64,000 nucleotides of DNA. Source: Acinetobacter sp. LoGeW2-3. GTDB taxonomy: Bacteria > Pseudomonadota > Gammaproteobacteria > Pseudomonadales > Moraxellaceae. The translations under genes and the position numbers were made by a program. Each line of letters starts with the position of its first letter. Position 1 is the stretch's first letter. Below the pieces are notes generated by a model that worked only from the letters and a program-made list of their open reading frames with translations, was not told the origin of the DNA and ran no database searches. The stretch covers positions 2,294,001 through 2,358,000 of the forward strand of contig NZ_CP024011.1 of assembly GCF_002688565.1 (NCBI RefSeq), read 5' to 3'. Positions 16,678 through 26,645 of this stretch are shown in pieces.

Positions 16678-19600
16678 ATGACTTTTAAAAGCGAAACAGC
16701 ATTTGAACAAGCACTCATTGACCTCCTTTTACAAAAAGGTTGGCAAGATGTCATTAAAAATCCAACGCAACAGGATCTCATCGATAACTGGGCAGAGATT
16801 CTTTTTCAAAATAACCGAGAAATTGATCGACTGAATAATCAGCCTTTAACTCAAGGGGAAATGGATCAGATTATTGAACAGATCAATACACTGCGCACGC
16901 CTTTTGCCCTCAATGGCTTTATTAACGGTAAAACCGTATCCATTAAACGTGACAATCCAAATGACGAACTACATTTTGGCAAAGAAGTCAGTTTAACCAT
17001 TTACGACCGTCAGGAAATTGCAGCAGGTAAAAGCCGTTATCAGATTGCTCAACAACCAAAATTCTTAACCAAATCTAATATTCTCAATGACCGTCGTGGC
17101 GACTTGATGCTCCTCATTAATGGCATGCCCGTGTTTCATATCGAGCTAAAACGTTCAGGCGTACCTGTCAGTCAGGCAGCACACCAAATTGAAAACTATG
17201 CACGTTCGGGCATCTTTACAGGCCTATTTGCATTGGTTCAAATCTTCGTAGCAATGAACCCAGATGAAACATGGTACTTTGCCAACCCAGGGCCTGATGG
17301 CACATTTAACTCAGACTTCTATTTCAATTGGGCAGACTTTAATAACGAACCCGTGAACTATTGGAAAGATATTGCAGGGAAGCTGCTTTCGATACCAATG
17401 GCACATCAACTTATTGGTTTCTATACCATTGCAGATAAAACTGATGGGGTTCTCAAAGTGATGCGTAGCTATCAGTGTTTTGCTGTACAAAAAATTACCA
17501 ATCGGGTAGCTATGATTGACTGGGATGGTCGAGATCGTTTAGGTGGCTATATTTGGCATACCACAGGATCTGGTAAAACCATGACTAGCTTTAAAGCAGC
17601 ACATTTGATTGCTCTGAGCAAAGATGCAGATAAAGTGATTTTCTTAATGGATCGTATTGAATTGGGTGTACAATCACTTGAGCAATATAACAACTTTGCT
17701 GATATCAAAGACTTTGTCCAAGCCACTGAAAATACACATGCTTTGGTGAGTAAACTCAAAAGTACAGCTGCGAATGAAATCTTGATTGTAAGCTCAATCC
17801 AAAAAATGAGTAATATCAAAGATGAAGAGGGTGGTTTAAATGCACATGACATTGAACTGATCAACAAAAAACGTATTGTCATCATTGTAGATGAAGCACA
17901 TCGAGCTACATTTGGTGAAATGATGATGACCATTAAAGACACCTTCCCAAAGGCTGTATTTTTGGTTTTACAGGGACACCGATTCAAGAAGAAAACGAGA
18001 AAAATATGAATACCACGGCAACGGTATTCGGCAATGAATTGCACCGTTATAGTATTGCAGACGGTATTCGAGATAAAAACGTTTTAGGTTTTGACCCGTA
18101 TTTGGTTGCAACCTATAAAGATGCTAAGTTGCGTGAAGCAGTTGCATTACATCAAGCAAAAGCCAATACGGTAAAAGAAGCCCTAGATGATCCTGAGAAA
18201 AAAGCAGTCTATCAACACTTCATGGACAGTAAGCAAGTTGAAATGGCAGGGCGTACAGATAAGTCAGGAAAATACATCAAAGGAATCGAAGACTACCTAC
18301 CAACATCACAATATCATCGTACTGAGCATCGCAATAAAGTGGTCGAAGATATTAAAGAAAATTGGATGCAGTTTAGCCAAAATCATAAATTCCATGCCAT
18401 GTTTGCAACCAGTAGTATTCCTGAAGCGATTGAGTATTATCGACTGATTAAAAAGGCGATGCCAGAGCTAAAAGTCACAGCCTTATTTGATCCAAATATT
18501 GATAACAATGGTAATGCTGCCTTTAAACAGGATGGCTTAGTTGAAATTATTCAAGACTACAATGCACTTTATGGTGTGGACTTTAGCTTAGCTAATCATG
18601 CCAAGATGAAGAGAGATATTGCAGATCGGCTATCACACAAAGAAGCCTATAAACGCATCGAGAATACGCCTGAAAAACAGCTTGATCTGTTAATTGTAGT
18701 GGATCAAATGCTGACAGGTTTTGACTCAAAATGGGTTAATACGTTGTATTTAGATAAGATGTTAGAATATGCAAACCTAATCCAAGCCTTCTCACGTACC
18801 AATCGTTTGTTTGGCAAAGATAAGCCATTTGGCATTATTCGTTATTATCGTCGTCCGCACACCATGAAGCGTAATATCGACGCTGCAGTAAAATTATATT
18901 CAGGTGATAAGCCATTGGCTTTATTTGTCGATAAATTACCAAGCAATTTAAAAAACATCAATGAAATCTTCGAAAAAATTGATGATCTATTTAAAAATGC
19001 CCATGTGTCTAATTTTGATAAGTTACCAGAAGATGACCAGTCATGTGCATTATTTGCAAAACTGTTTAAACAACTCAACGAATATCTTGAAGCAGCTAAA
19101 ATTCAGGGCTTTAAATGGGATAAGTTGAGTTATGAATTTAGTGATGAGCATAAAAAGAAATTAAACATTCAATTAAAGTTGGATGAACAAACCTTCTTAA
19201 TTTTGGCACTACGTTATAAAGAATTGTTCTCGAATGGTGGCAGTGGTGGTGGATCTGATGGGGGTAACATACCTTTTGAAGTAGAAGGCTACTTAACAGA
19301 AATCGATACAGATAAAATCGATTCAGATTACATGAACAGTCGTTTTGATAAATATCTGAAAGCACTGCGTAATGGTGATTTAGAGCTTACTATTGAAGAT
19401 GCTTTAAATGAATTGCATAAGAGTTTTGCAATGCTCAGTGCTGAAGAGCAGAAGTTTGCTAATATCTTCTTGCATGATGTACAGAGTGGAGATGTGACTC
19501 TTGTTGCTGGTAAGTCATTCAGGGATTACATCACTGAGTATCAATTCCAAGCACAAGAAGATGGAATTCATGATCTTGCAGAAGCACTAGGACTAGACGA

Positions 19601-19817
19601 GACAAAGTTAAGACAACTCATGAATACTCAGGTTACGGTAAATAACATCAATGAGTTTGGACGTTTTGATGAACTTTTAGCTACGGTAGAAAAAGTCAAA
19701 GCAAAACAGTATTTAGAAGCTAAAGATGGAGCAACCATTCCTCCCTTCAAAGTGAATATTCGACTGGATGCAATGTTGCGAAAATTCATATTAAGTAATG
19801 GCAAAGAATTAGCATAG
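16678..19817 (+). pseudogene. hsdR: type I restriction endonuclease/translocase subunit, frameshifted
   Basis: Restriction and translocation subunit, split by one missing base. Frame one (16678-18009) holds the PD-(D/E)xK nuclease (GDLMLLINGMPVFHIELKRSG, residues 142-162), Walker A (HTTGSGKTMTSF, about 295) and the DEAH box (IIVDEAHRATFGEM, about 404). It then goes out of frame at a T5 run (17959-17963). Adding one T restores FFGFTGTPIQEENEKNMNTT and continues into the second frame, open to 19817, with the rest of the helicase and C-terminal domain (DQMLTGFDSKWVNTLY, QAFSRTNRLFG). Total would be about 1046 residues. Either restriction is off, or it is restored by slippage, or it is a sequencing error. 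The ATG at 18006 is unlikely to be a genuine start. Confidence 0.88.
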
Positions 19818-19822
19818 TAATA

Positions 19823-19850
19823 TAAGACAAGGCCATATGGCCTTGTCTTA
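19823..19850. terminator. bidirectional terminator after hsdR
   Basis: A perfect 28-bp palindrome with arms TAAGACAAGGCCAT, followed by TTTT on the plus strand and by an A/T-rich stretch on the minus strand. It lies directly after the hsdR stop and overlaps the stop codon of the convergent gene. Confidence 0.8.
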
Positions 19851-20681
19851 TTTTGATTCTATTGTTATTGCTTCAGCTTCTAGTAGGTATAACTCATTGA
19901 TCAATAAAAACTCTCGGTATTGATGAATTAAGTTTTCATCTTTTTCTCGATGTGCACGAGCGTTCCGGAAAGCCATATACGCACCTGTAAATAAATTTAC
20001 TCGACCTTTGATCTCAGCACTGTCTGGTACATCCCAAGTGAGAAGAGCATTTTCACCTTGAAAGGCTTGAGCGAATAGTTTGGTGCTATGCTCATGAATA
20101 CCTGTACGTGTACGAACAATATCTTCAAGACGCTTATATGCTTTTGTTAAAGCAGAGTCGGGATCTTGCTTAAACAGTAATGCTAATTCAAAAATTCTGT
20201 CATCAATAATCGAGTAGGGTAGTTCTAATGGGTAGTAACGCTTTGACTTGACGGTTTGAGCTACTTCATTTTCGAAAGGATAAATATAGTCGTGCAAGCG
20301 GATAGGGCGAATAATCTTCTGTTGAAAAATAAAATCGATATCCTGATCACTCAATGATGAGCTATTCAATCTATTGAGAAATTTCGTGGGTATTAGAATT
20401 TCTTCAGTTTTAATTCGATGGTTACTTAAAATAGCTAATGCTTTCGCTAGACCTTTAGGTCCTTCTCCGAAATAACCCGATGTAAAGCCAGAGCGAATGA
20501 CATAATAATTTTCGGTTAGATCTTTCAGGATAAAGGCATGAGATTGTTCACTGGTAAGCAATAGAGCGTAACTTAGATCTGCGTGAGTTTGGATTAAATT
20601 GTGCAGGCTAAAGAGACATGATTCAGTAATTCCTGCTTCACCTAAATAATCGACATGAAAGTAGTTTTTAGTTCTGAACAT
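19848..20681 (-). CDS. TIGR02391 (Ymh-like) family protein
   Basis: 277 residues. The C-terminal 120 residues match the TIGR02391/Ymh family, often found beside restriction systems and in phage-defence loci: LEDIVRTRTGIHEHSTKLF, then AQAFQGENALLTWDVPD, GRVNLFTGAYMAFRNARAHRE. The closing FRNARAHRE resembles the RxxxxH-type HEPN ribonuclease signature, so an RNase or abortive-infection role is possible but unproven. The N-terminal half (MFRTKNYFHVDYLGEAGITES) is not recognised. It is convergent with hsdR. Confidence 0.65.
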   Translation of the reverse strand: MFRTKNYFHVDYLGEAGITESCLFSLHNLIQTHADLSYALLLTSEQSHAFILKDLTENYYVIRSGFTSGYFGEGPKGLAKALAILSNHRIKTEEILIPTKFLNRLNSSSLSDQDIDFIFQQKIIRPIRLHDYIYPFENEVAQTVKSKRYYPLELPYSIIDDRIFELALLFKQDPDSALTKAYKRLEDIVRTRTGIHEHSTKLFAQAFQGENALLTWDVPDSAEIKGRVNLFTGAYMAFRNARAHREKDENLIHQYREFLLINELYLLEAEAITIESK

Positions 20682-20907
20682 TTTTGAATGATATTTTAAA
20701 AATTTAGTTAATCATGAGATATAAAAAGATAGAAATCTAGAATTTATATCAGATAATTTAAAAATTTAATTAAATTATAAATATTGAGAGTAGTTGATAA
20801 ACAGTATTTATTTGCAAATAGATAGAAGATATTCAAGAAGGAAGATAAATTAAAATTAGAAGATAATTATATATTTGAATTGCGATATAAGAAGAGATTG
20901 GTATGAG

Positions 20908-20940
20908 GCACTTTAATTAGTAATTTATTAATTAAAGTGC
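20908..20940. terminator. AT-rich stem-loop downstream of the 492-residue gene
   Basis: GCACTTTAATTA (20908-20919), 9-base loop, exact complement (20929-20940). It lies 27 bp past the stop of the leftward gene at 20968. No T run follows on that strand, so termination is only plausible. The surrounding 20682-20967 gap has no gene. Confidence 0.4.
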
Positions 20941-20967
20941 TGAATACAAATAAATAGGAATTAAAAC

Positions 20968-22446
20968 CTATGAATAAGTTCCAAAAATATTTAATTTTGG
21001 TTTTTTAGGAATGGGTAAATGACTAGGATATATACTAGTTATATAATTAATCATTAGTCTAAAATAAATCTTATCAGGTGAGTTTAAATCAATTTTAGTG
21101 ATGAGATGGAAAGCTATATAGAGATTTACAAATAGTGAAATCTCATAGTAATTATCTCCTAAAGCAGCCAAAGGATCATTTGAATAGAATTTAAAACGTT
21201 GTTCTCGATTAATCATTAAAAGACCATTTTTATCAAAATAACATTCAGTAGCTCTAAGAATAAGAAACTGGTCAGATTGCTTAATACATTCTTTTGCAAG
21301 TGTTAATGCATGATGAGCATAAGGTATTGTGAATTCCCTCCACAAAAGATTTGACATACTTTCTTTGGGTTCAGCTTGATACCAATCAGATAATGAGCCC
21401 GTAATTACAGGATTCAGGTGATGTAAATTAGAAATCAGTTGCTCTATGATATTTTTAGATAAATTTTTAGTTGTATCTTCAAGATTTATAGCATTATCGA
21501 TAGCGGTTTGTGTCTTGTGAGATACTAAATCATATTCTATATTAAGCTTAGGACATTCTTCTCTTTTTTTGAATTCTGTAAGCATTGCATATAATCGTGG
21601 CCCGATGGAAAAATTGATTTTAAGCGAAGATATATTATCAGATCCTGAATAAGAATAAATATTAAGTTCTTGGGTATTAACTTCATTATATAAATGGGAA
21701 TTCCTTTCTATGTTGGGTAATAAATTTAATAATTTGACATAATAAAGATTAGATCCGATTGATAAGTCATTGAAAAATTCTGCAATATCAGTCAGAAAAA
21801 CATTGCGATTTATATTATTTCCAAAAAAATGGGAAATTGGTAAAGAGATTTCAGAATAAATAACGTTTTTAATACAAACTCTCGCATGTGATAAAAGCTG
21901 ATTCAAAATATTTACGCGAATTAAGCGATCTATATATGAATATTCATAAATATCATGGTCAGATGATCTAAAGTCTGGATTAACAATTAATGGTTTTAAT
22001 ACAGGATCCCATTTGTTTATTTGAAGATAGCGCATAGTTAATAAGAAACTAGATTTTTGACTATCTGAATCCAGACAGATAAAAGAGGGTAGGTTTGATT
22101 TTTTGAAATAGTCTTTTAGAGTCTTGAAAGAAGCTTTGATAAATAGATGCTCTATTGGTAACTTATAAATTCTAGACAATCGATATAAAATTTTTGAGTC
22201 AATGTTATTAGAAGGCTTTATAACCGCTGTTTTCTTAACAAACGATGTCAGTGCACCAAAATCATTGAAACCATACTGAACAGAAATTAACACTAAACAA
22301 TTACAAAGTGTCGCTGAATTAGCAATAGCCAAATCTTCATGGCAAATATTAAAAGCTTCTTGTGTAAGTTTAAGAATCTTTTTTAGAGATTGTGCATGTT
22401 CTTTTATTAAAATTAATGAAGGATGTTGAATTTCTAAATCATTCAT
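20968..22446 (-). CDS. hypothetical protein, 492 residues
   Basis: Not recognised. The N-terminal segment (ANSATLCNCLVLISVQYGFNDFGALTSFV, in pieces residues 42-70) weakly recalls the short helical motif of Glyoxalase-related/PF20066-like N-terminal domains (an ...GF.dW..L pattern). No catalytic motif, signal peptide or membrane helix is evident. The long, very AT-rich frame with no interruptions argues for a real gene, and the position at the right side of the defence cluster suggests an accessory or defence role. It has no close operon partner on its strand; the TIGR02391 gene starts 286 bp further on. Confidence 0.6.
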   Translation of the reverse strand: MNDLEIQHPSLILIKEHAQSLKKILKLTQEAFNICHEDLAIANSATLCNCLVLISVQYGFNDFGALTSFVKKTAVIKPSNNIDSKILYRLSRIYKLPIEHLFIKASFKTLKDYFKKSNLPSFICLDSDSQKSSFLLTMRYLQINKWDPVLKPLIVNPDFRSSDHDIYEYSYIDRLIRVNILNQLLSHARVCIKNVIYSEISLPISHFFGNNINRNVFLTDIAEFFNDLSIGSNLYYVKLLNLLPNIERNSHLYNEVNTQELNIYSYSGSDNISSLKINFSIGPRLYAMLTEFKKREECPKLNIEYDLVSHKTQTAIDNAINLEDTTKNLSKNIIEQLISNLHHLNPVITGSLSDWYQAEPKESMSNLLWREFTIPYAHHALTLAKECIKQSDQFLILRATECYFDKNGLLMINREQRFKFYSNDPLAALGDNYYEISLFVNLYIAFHLITKIDLNSPDKIYFRLMINYITSIYPSHLPIPKKPKLNIFGTYS

Positions 22447-23130
22447 AAGTCAATCCATAAAATTTTAGCTAGATGGTGTGAAGTTTTGTCATCAGCTATT
22501 ACAATGAATAGACTAAAGGAATTCGAGAAATCAGAAGTTGCAATGCGATTTAGCTCTCACACAAGCTCGGCTCGCTAAGCCGAAATAGGAATAGAAAATA
22601 ATATTTTAAATTTAAAAAGTCAACAATGTTGGTGAAGGGAGAAAGTTTTTTTTTAATAAAATAGGAAATTCTTAAAGTAAAGTCGGACATTAATTACACA
22701 AGGATCTATATAGTTTTAATCCCTATTTTCTTAATTGAGGCGATCTAGAGCAGCAGGAAGTGTTACATAATTTTTAATTTCAGTTAGATAATGACCCTTT
22801 AACTAATATTCTCTGCTCTGTGTACGAAATTTTTACGTATATATTAATTTAGTAAAAACAATAGAGTAAGGGGGTATTTTCTTCCGATGGGGAACCTATC
22901 TTATTCGTTTATCCAGGCCATGGTTAAAATATAAAAGTAGTGCTTAGAGCTGTTTCATCATATTAAGACTAATCAGATTTCGATCATGCGGGAAAATGTA
23001 AATTGTGTAGGTAAATTAGTAGTTTTATAATATAAAGTTAATAGAAGTGATTTAATGGTTTGAAAAAATCTATTATTTTAAATTAAATGTTTTTTAGGAA
23101 TTAGTTAAATATTTTAAGTTGTTGTGAAAA
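22447..23130. other. gene-free stretch
   Basis: No gene seen in 684 bp between the divergent unknown gene and the phosphatase gene. It contains one copy (22846-22898) of the imperfect direct repeat that recurs at 23921-23973, and a short hairpin-forming GGCTCGCTAAGCC at about 22567-22580. It probably carries the promoters of both flanking genes. Confidence 0.4.
22846..22898 (+). repeat. imperfect direct repeat, left copy
   Basis: AATTTAGTAAAAACAATAG (22846-22864) followed by GTA, TTTTC and TCCG blocks. It matches the segment at 23921-23973 through AATTTA-TAAAAACAATAG-GTA and then in scattered blocks (TTTTC, TCCG, GGG, CCTA). The pair brackets about 1.07 kb containing the phosphatase gene, as attachment sites would. 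Confidence 0.45.
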
Positions 23131-23808
23131 ATGAATGTACTAAAGATTAGTAATAAAAAATTTAATTCATGTTTTATTGTTGGGGATCTCCATGGCTGCT
23201 ATAGCCTATTGATGCAAGAATTAAAAACAATAAATTTCAATTTTGATAATGATTTACTCATTTGTACAGGGGACCTGATCGATCGAGGTAATGAAAATCT
23301 TGAGTGTATTTCTTTATTAGAGCAGCCATGGTTTCGTGCTGTGCGTGGAAATCATGAAGAGATGTGTATTAAAGGTCAATATGACACTAAGATTAGAGAA
23401 ATACATATGCGAAGTGGAGGGGAATGGTTTTACGCGTTACCTCTCCAAAAGCAACTAGAAATTAGTAATCATTTTATAGAATTGCCTCTAGTCATAGAAA
23501 TTGAATTGGAAAGCAAAAAGATTGGTATAGTTCATGCTGACATTGATATCCATGACTGGAATATCTTTAAGCAAGACATTTCTAAAGGTGACTATAAAAT
23601 TCCAGGAATTACATCATCATATTCAAATACACTTTGGGGTAGAGGGCGAATACGTAATTACTCAAATCAATATGATATTGTAGATAATATCGATGAAATC
23701 TATTTAGGTCATACGATCGTAAAAGAACATACTCAAATTGACAATTGCCATTATATTGATGTTGGATCATCCTTCACTTCTAAGCTCTGTATTGTGAAAG
23801 TTCAATAA
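23131..23808 (+). CDS. lambda-type serine/threonine protein phosphatase (metallophosphoesterase)
   Basis: 225 residues of the calcineurin-like metallophosphoesterase superfamily, closest in pattern to phage lambda phosphatase/PrpA. Metal-binding motifs appear in order: GDLHG (residues 18-22), GDLIDRG (about 47), RGNHEE (about 72), a histidine in VHADIDIHDW (about 133) and GHT (about 193). All expected ligands are present. No signal peptide. It is isolated, AT-rich and phage-like, near the right edge of the island, and bracketed by imperfect direct repeats, which suggests acquisition. Confidence 0.82.
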   Translation: MNVLKISNKKFNSCFIVGDLHGCYSLLMQELKTINFNFDNDLLICTGDLIDRGNENLECISLLEQPWFRAVRGNHEEMCIKGQYDTKIREIHMRSGGEWFYALPLQKQLEISNHFIELPLVIEIELESKKIGIVHADIDIHDWNIFKQDISKGDYKIPGITSSYSNTLWGRGRIRNYSNQYDIVDNIDEIYLGHTIVKEHTQIDNCHYIDVGSSFTSKLCIVKVQ

Positions 23809-23920
23809 AAGAATTGGTGTAGTGGGGGAGTAAAGTGGTGCTAAAAAGTTTGATTGCTCAAAAAAACAACACTTAAATCGTGTATCCTGCTTTGTATCCT
23901 ACTTTTTTTATTTATTAAAT

Positions 23921-23973
23921 AATTTATTAAAAACAATAGGGTAGGTAATTGTTTTCGTCCGTGTGGGCCCACC
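23921..23973 (+). repeat. imperfect direct repeat, right copy
   Basis: AATTTATTAAAAACAATAGG begins the copy; the remainder shares TTTTC, TCCG and CCTA blocks with 22846-22898. Just inside it lie two TGTATCCT words (23881 and 23892), a spacing that resembles integrase arm-type sites. Candidate attachment-site scar at the right edge of the island. Confidence 0.45.
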
Positions 23974-23981
23974 TAATTCTT

Positions 23982-24016
23982 AAGCATCTAGAATATTCAT
24001 TCTAGATGCTTTTTTA
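23982..24016 (+). terminator. rho-independent terminator
   Basis: AAGCATCTAGAAT pairs with ATTCTAGATGCTT and is followed by a run of T. It is about 175 bp beyond the phosphatase gene and directly after the right repeat copy, so it may belong to a core gene or RNA lost at the junction. Confidence 0.75.
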
Positions 24017-24701
24017 TTTTTTGAGCTATTAAAAATAAATACCTTAGAAATTTAAAAAAATAATGAAAAACTCTAATCCTCATAAAAGGTAGGATTTTGG
24101 TAGGTAGGATTTTTTACTGCTTTATTTAATACTTCTATTACGGTGAAAATCTCCAGTAATAAAAGACGAATAGTAGAAGGAATCAAGCTAAAACTCTTAA
24201 GAATGTCGCAGATTAAATAAACGGTTTTTATATCCCTTATGTCTATCTCATAAGGCCTGATATTTACAAGTAGTAAAATTTGTTAAAACGGCGCTGTAAG
24301 CCTCTATGTAAGTCCTCTCTCCACTCAACTGACTTACATTTTCATGCAACCCTGTTCACACTTCTTGATGAAGTATACCAAGAGAAACGTATCCCCATTC
24401 GATGATCTTGGTTTATCCTTGAGCCCTTGAAAGGATAAAGAGCAGGTGTTGTTATTTTTTTTGCCAAATATATTGTTAGCTTAAAGAATAGATTGTAGAT
24501 ATTTATATCTTGGTTTAATTATCCAAATAGAATGAACTCTATAAGAATGAAAATGATTTCACTTGATATAAGGTCAATCTCAGTACGGGCTTAAAAATAA
24601 AGCTGTATATTATATTTTTAAAGTAACTCATATTTATAATGAGTAGGAAATTTTCTATCTATGGTTGACTTAAAAGATAACAGCTAAATTTATCCCAATT
24701 T
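24017..24701. other. gene-free stretch at the island/core junction
   Basis: No supported gene in 685 bp. Two GGTAGGATTTT words occur at about 24089-24112. A short piece around 24355-24400 reads LLDEVYQEKRIPIR in one plus-strand frame and then stops, which may be a decayed coding fragment. The rest shows nothing definite. Confidence 0.35.
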
Positions 24702-25883
24702 TTACATATCCTGAATGTTAATGAGTGTCTGATGTACAGGGTGATTTTTCGGCATTAATTCAATCAGACGTTCCACTGCATTAATTGCTTCAGGAAAACG
24801 TGCCACATGCTTGAGTAGGGCCTCAGATTCATTAGCTTTAAAAATCGCATCACTAAGACGAGATTCCAGAGAATCCCGCCATGCACATAAAAATGGACTT
24901 TGCGTTTTTGCCAGGAATATCCCCGTATATAATTTCAAGGCAGAATCGATATAACCGGCATCTAAGGATTGCTCTGTTTGTAGGAAATCTGCTTCCACAT
25001 GCGCGAGTAGGCGATAAGGACGGGAACCGAGCATACCGCCTAATACATCTCTAAGCTGTGACATTTCCGCTTTTAAGGTGCCGATACTGACTTTACGTTC
25101 GCCATAAAGAGCCCGATGTAGACTATCCAAACTTAAACCTTGTGGGCATAAAGCTAAAATTGCCAGAATTTCGGTCTGACGTGGCGTTATTGTCAGGGCC
25201 TTTCCATTAAAAATGACCTGAGGTACGGTAAAGGCGCGAATATATAAATGCTGTCTTTGAGATTCCAGTAAAGCTGACTGAATAATCGAGGCACAGCGTT
25301 CCGCTGCTAATAAACCCAAGCTATTATGCTTTTGCCAGTCAGTGGATAGAGCAATTACACCCAGAATTTGTTTGGAATACGGATCATTAATCGGTGCAGC
25401 ATAACAGGCCATATCTTGGACCGAAGGCATGTAATGTTCACTGGAAAATACACAGCTAGATTGTTGAGTTTTGATCGATAAGGAAATGGCATTAGTACCG
25501 ACTAGTTCCTCTCGCCATTGACCACCTTCCACCAGGTGCACATTTTCTGCAGTTTTATGTAATTCGGGACAGGAGGCTGTCCAAAGAACAGTACTACCAA
25601 GATCTCCCACCGCTAATACCATAGAAGACTGTTCGGCAATATGTTTTAAATTTTCAGCACAATATTGCAAAGCGTGACTTAAAGCCGAGGAGGATCTAAT
25701 TTTCTTGATATCGATGAGCGGGGCTGCCAGACGATCTTCGGGTATATTTGCTGATGATGAGCGTTGCCAGGAGCTGGCAATGCTTTGCTCTAATTGTGCG
25801 GCATGTGCAGGCGATAAACTGCTGCTTTGACGAAGCTGGTCAATTTTTTGCCTGTGTTCTATTAAGCTTTGTTTTATCATCAT
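24702..25883 (-). CDS. GAF-domain transcriptional regulator
   Basis: 393 residues. The N-terminal region (SIASSWQRSSSANIPEDRL, then GAF-like SMVLAVGDLGSTVLWTAS and EELVGTNAISLSIKT, about 85-150) is like the sensory half of AcoR-type activators. There is no AAA+ sigma-54 interaction domain. Instead the C-terminus carries a winged-helix segment (ITPRQTEILAILALCPQGLSLDSL, about 230-255, then GTLKAEMSQLRDVLG). Family members usually control a neighbouring aldehyde/alcohol dehydrogenase. Here the divergent position keeps only what looks like the first codons of such a gene (26094 on), so the target may be lost. Confidence 0.75.
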   Translation of the reverse strand: MMIKQSLIEHRQKIDQLRQSSSLSPAHAAQLEQSIASSWQRSSSANIPEDRLAAPLIDIKKIRSSSALSHALQYCAENLKHIAEQSSMVLAVGDLGSTVLWTASCPELHKTAENVHLVEGGQWREELVGTNAISLSIKTQQSSCVFSSEHYMPSVQDMACYAAPINDPYSKQILGVIALSTDWQKHNSLGLLAAERCASIIQSALLESQRQHLYIRAFTVPQVIFNGKALTITPRQTEILAILALCPQGLSLDSLHRALYGERKVSIGTLKAEMSQLRDVLGGMLGSRPYRLLAHVEADFLQTEQSLDAGYIDSALKLYTGIFLAKTQSPFLCAWRDSLESRLSDAIFKANESEALLKHVARFPEAINAVERLIELMPKNHPVHQTLINIQDM

Positions 25884-26093
25884 TCTTTATTCTCACAATA
25901 ATCATTCCTGATTTACATCCGATGTAATCGTTATTGTTTTTATGAAGAATCAAAAGAAATGCAAACCTACTGAGACCTAACCTTTTCCAATCTAACGCTG
26001 GATATTTTAATCAAATAATGTACTGCTGTCCCTTATACCAAAGCTGTAAATGCTGCTTTTTTAAATATTAAAATATGCAAAGGAAATACATAG

Positions 26094-26150
26094 ATGTTAT
26101 ATCGATCAGAATCAGCACGATTCAAACGCTCATTCCAACGTTTAGTATAA
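26094..26150 (+). pseudogene. vestigial 5' end, possibly of an aldehyde dehydrogenase gene
   Basis: An AAGGA ribosome site precedes ATG TTA TAT CGA TCA GAA TCA, which reads on for 18 codons and stops at 26148. The DNA resembles the usual start of acetaldehyde dehydrogenase genes (protein start MRYIDPNQPG) with a two-base gap. It is divergent from the GAF regulator, where such a gene is expected. The rest of the gene is absent. The comparison is from memory and the segment is short. Confidence 0.3.
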
Positions 26151-26428
26151 AAATTTCATAGGAAATTGATGGATCGCTTTAATCACAGAGGCATATAACT
26201 CTTGAAAATGGATAATTGCGACATACATCACATGAGAGGATTAAAAGTAGGAATTAATTGAAAATTAACTTTATCGGAAAGTTGAAAAAACGCATGAAAT
26301 TGATTTTACATTTTCAAAAAAGATGTTTATAAGTAAGAGGTGGTTTTTTAATCAAAACAACAATGGACACTCAGGAAGAGTGGGCTACAGAAGCGTATTT
26401 AAATAATGATGAAACGGGAGTTTTAACA

Positions 26429-26539
26429 ATGCTTCAGCTTTTGAAAAAAATATTTTGCTTGCACATTTATGAATATCAACACATGGAAGAGATTGGCACA
26501 CATCGAGAATGTCGTAAGTGTGGCGTCAATAAAGATTAA
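26429..26539 (+). CDS. small cysteine/histidine protein, probable zinc binder
   Basis: 36 residues, MLQLLKKIFCLHIYEYQ then THRECRKCGVNKD. A CxH pair near the start and CxxC near the end suit one zinc knuckle, as in small DUF1660-like phage/bacterial proteins. The ATG at 26429 has GGGAG nine bases upstream, which decides the start. The frame is open back to an ATG at 26363 (58 residues), but that one has no ribosome site. A terminator follows 15 bp after the stop. Function unknown. Confidence 0.55.
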   Translation: MLQLLKKIFCLHIYEYQHMEEIGTHRECRKCGVNKD

Positions 26540-26553
26540 AATCTACCCTCTAG

Positions 26554-26581
26554 AAAAAGTGAGCATCTGCTCGCTTTTTTT
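26554..26581 (+). terminator. rho-independent terminator
   Basis: AAAAAGTGAGCA, short TC loop, TGCTCGCTTTTTTT: a 5-bp GC-containing stem extended by A/T pairs with a T run. It follows the 36-residue gene. Confidence 0.75.
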
Positions 26582-26645
26582 ATGCCTGAAATTAAGGATA
26601 TTCCGTTAAAATAGAACATATATAAAGAGCTTAAACGGGTGTGCA

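Noticed and set aside
18006..19817. Independent gene starting at ATG 18006
   Set aside because: It is the out-of-frame continuation of hsdR; one inserted T joins it to the upstream frame through the conserved FTGTP motif.
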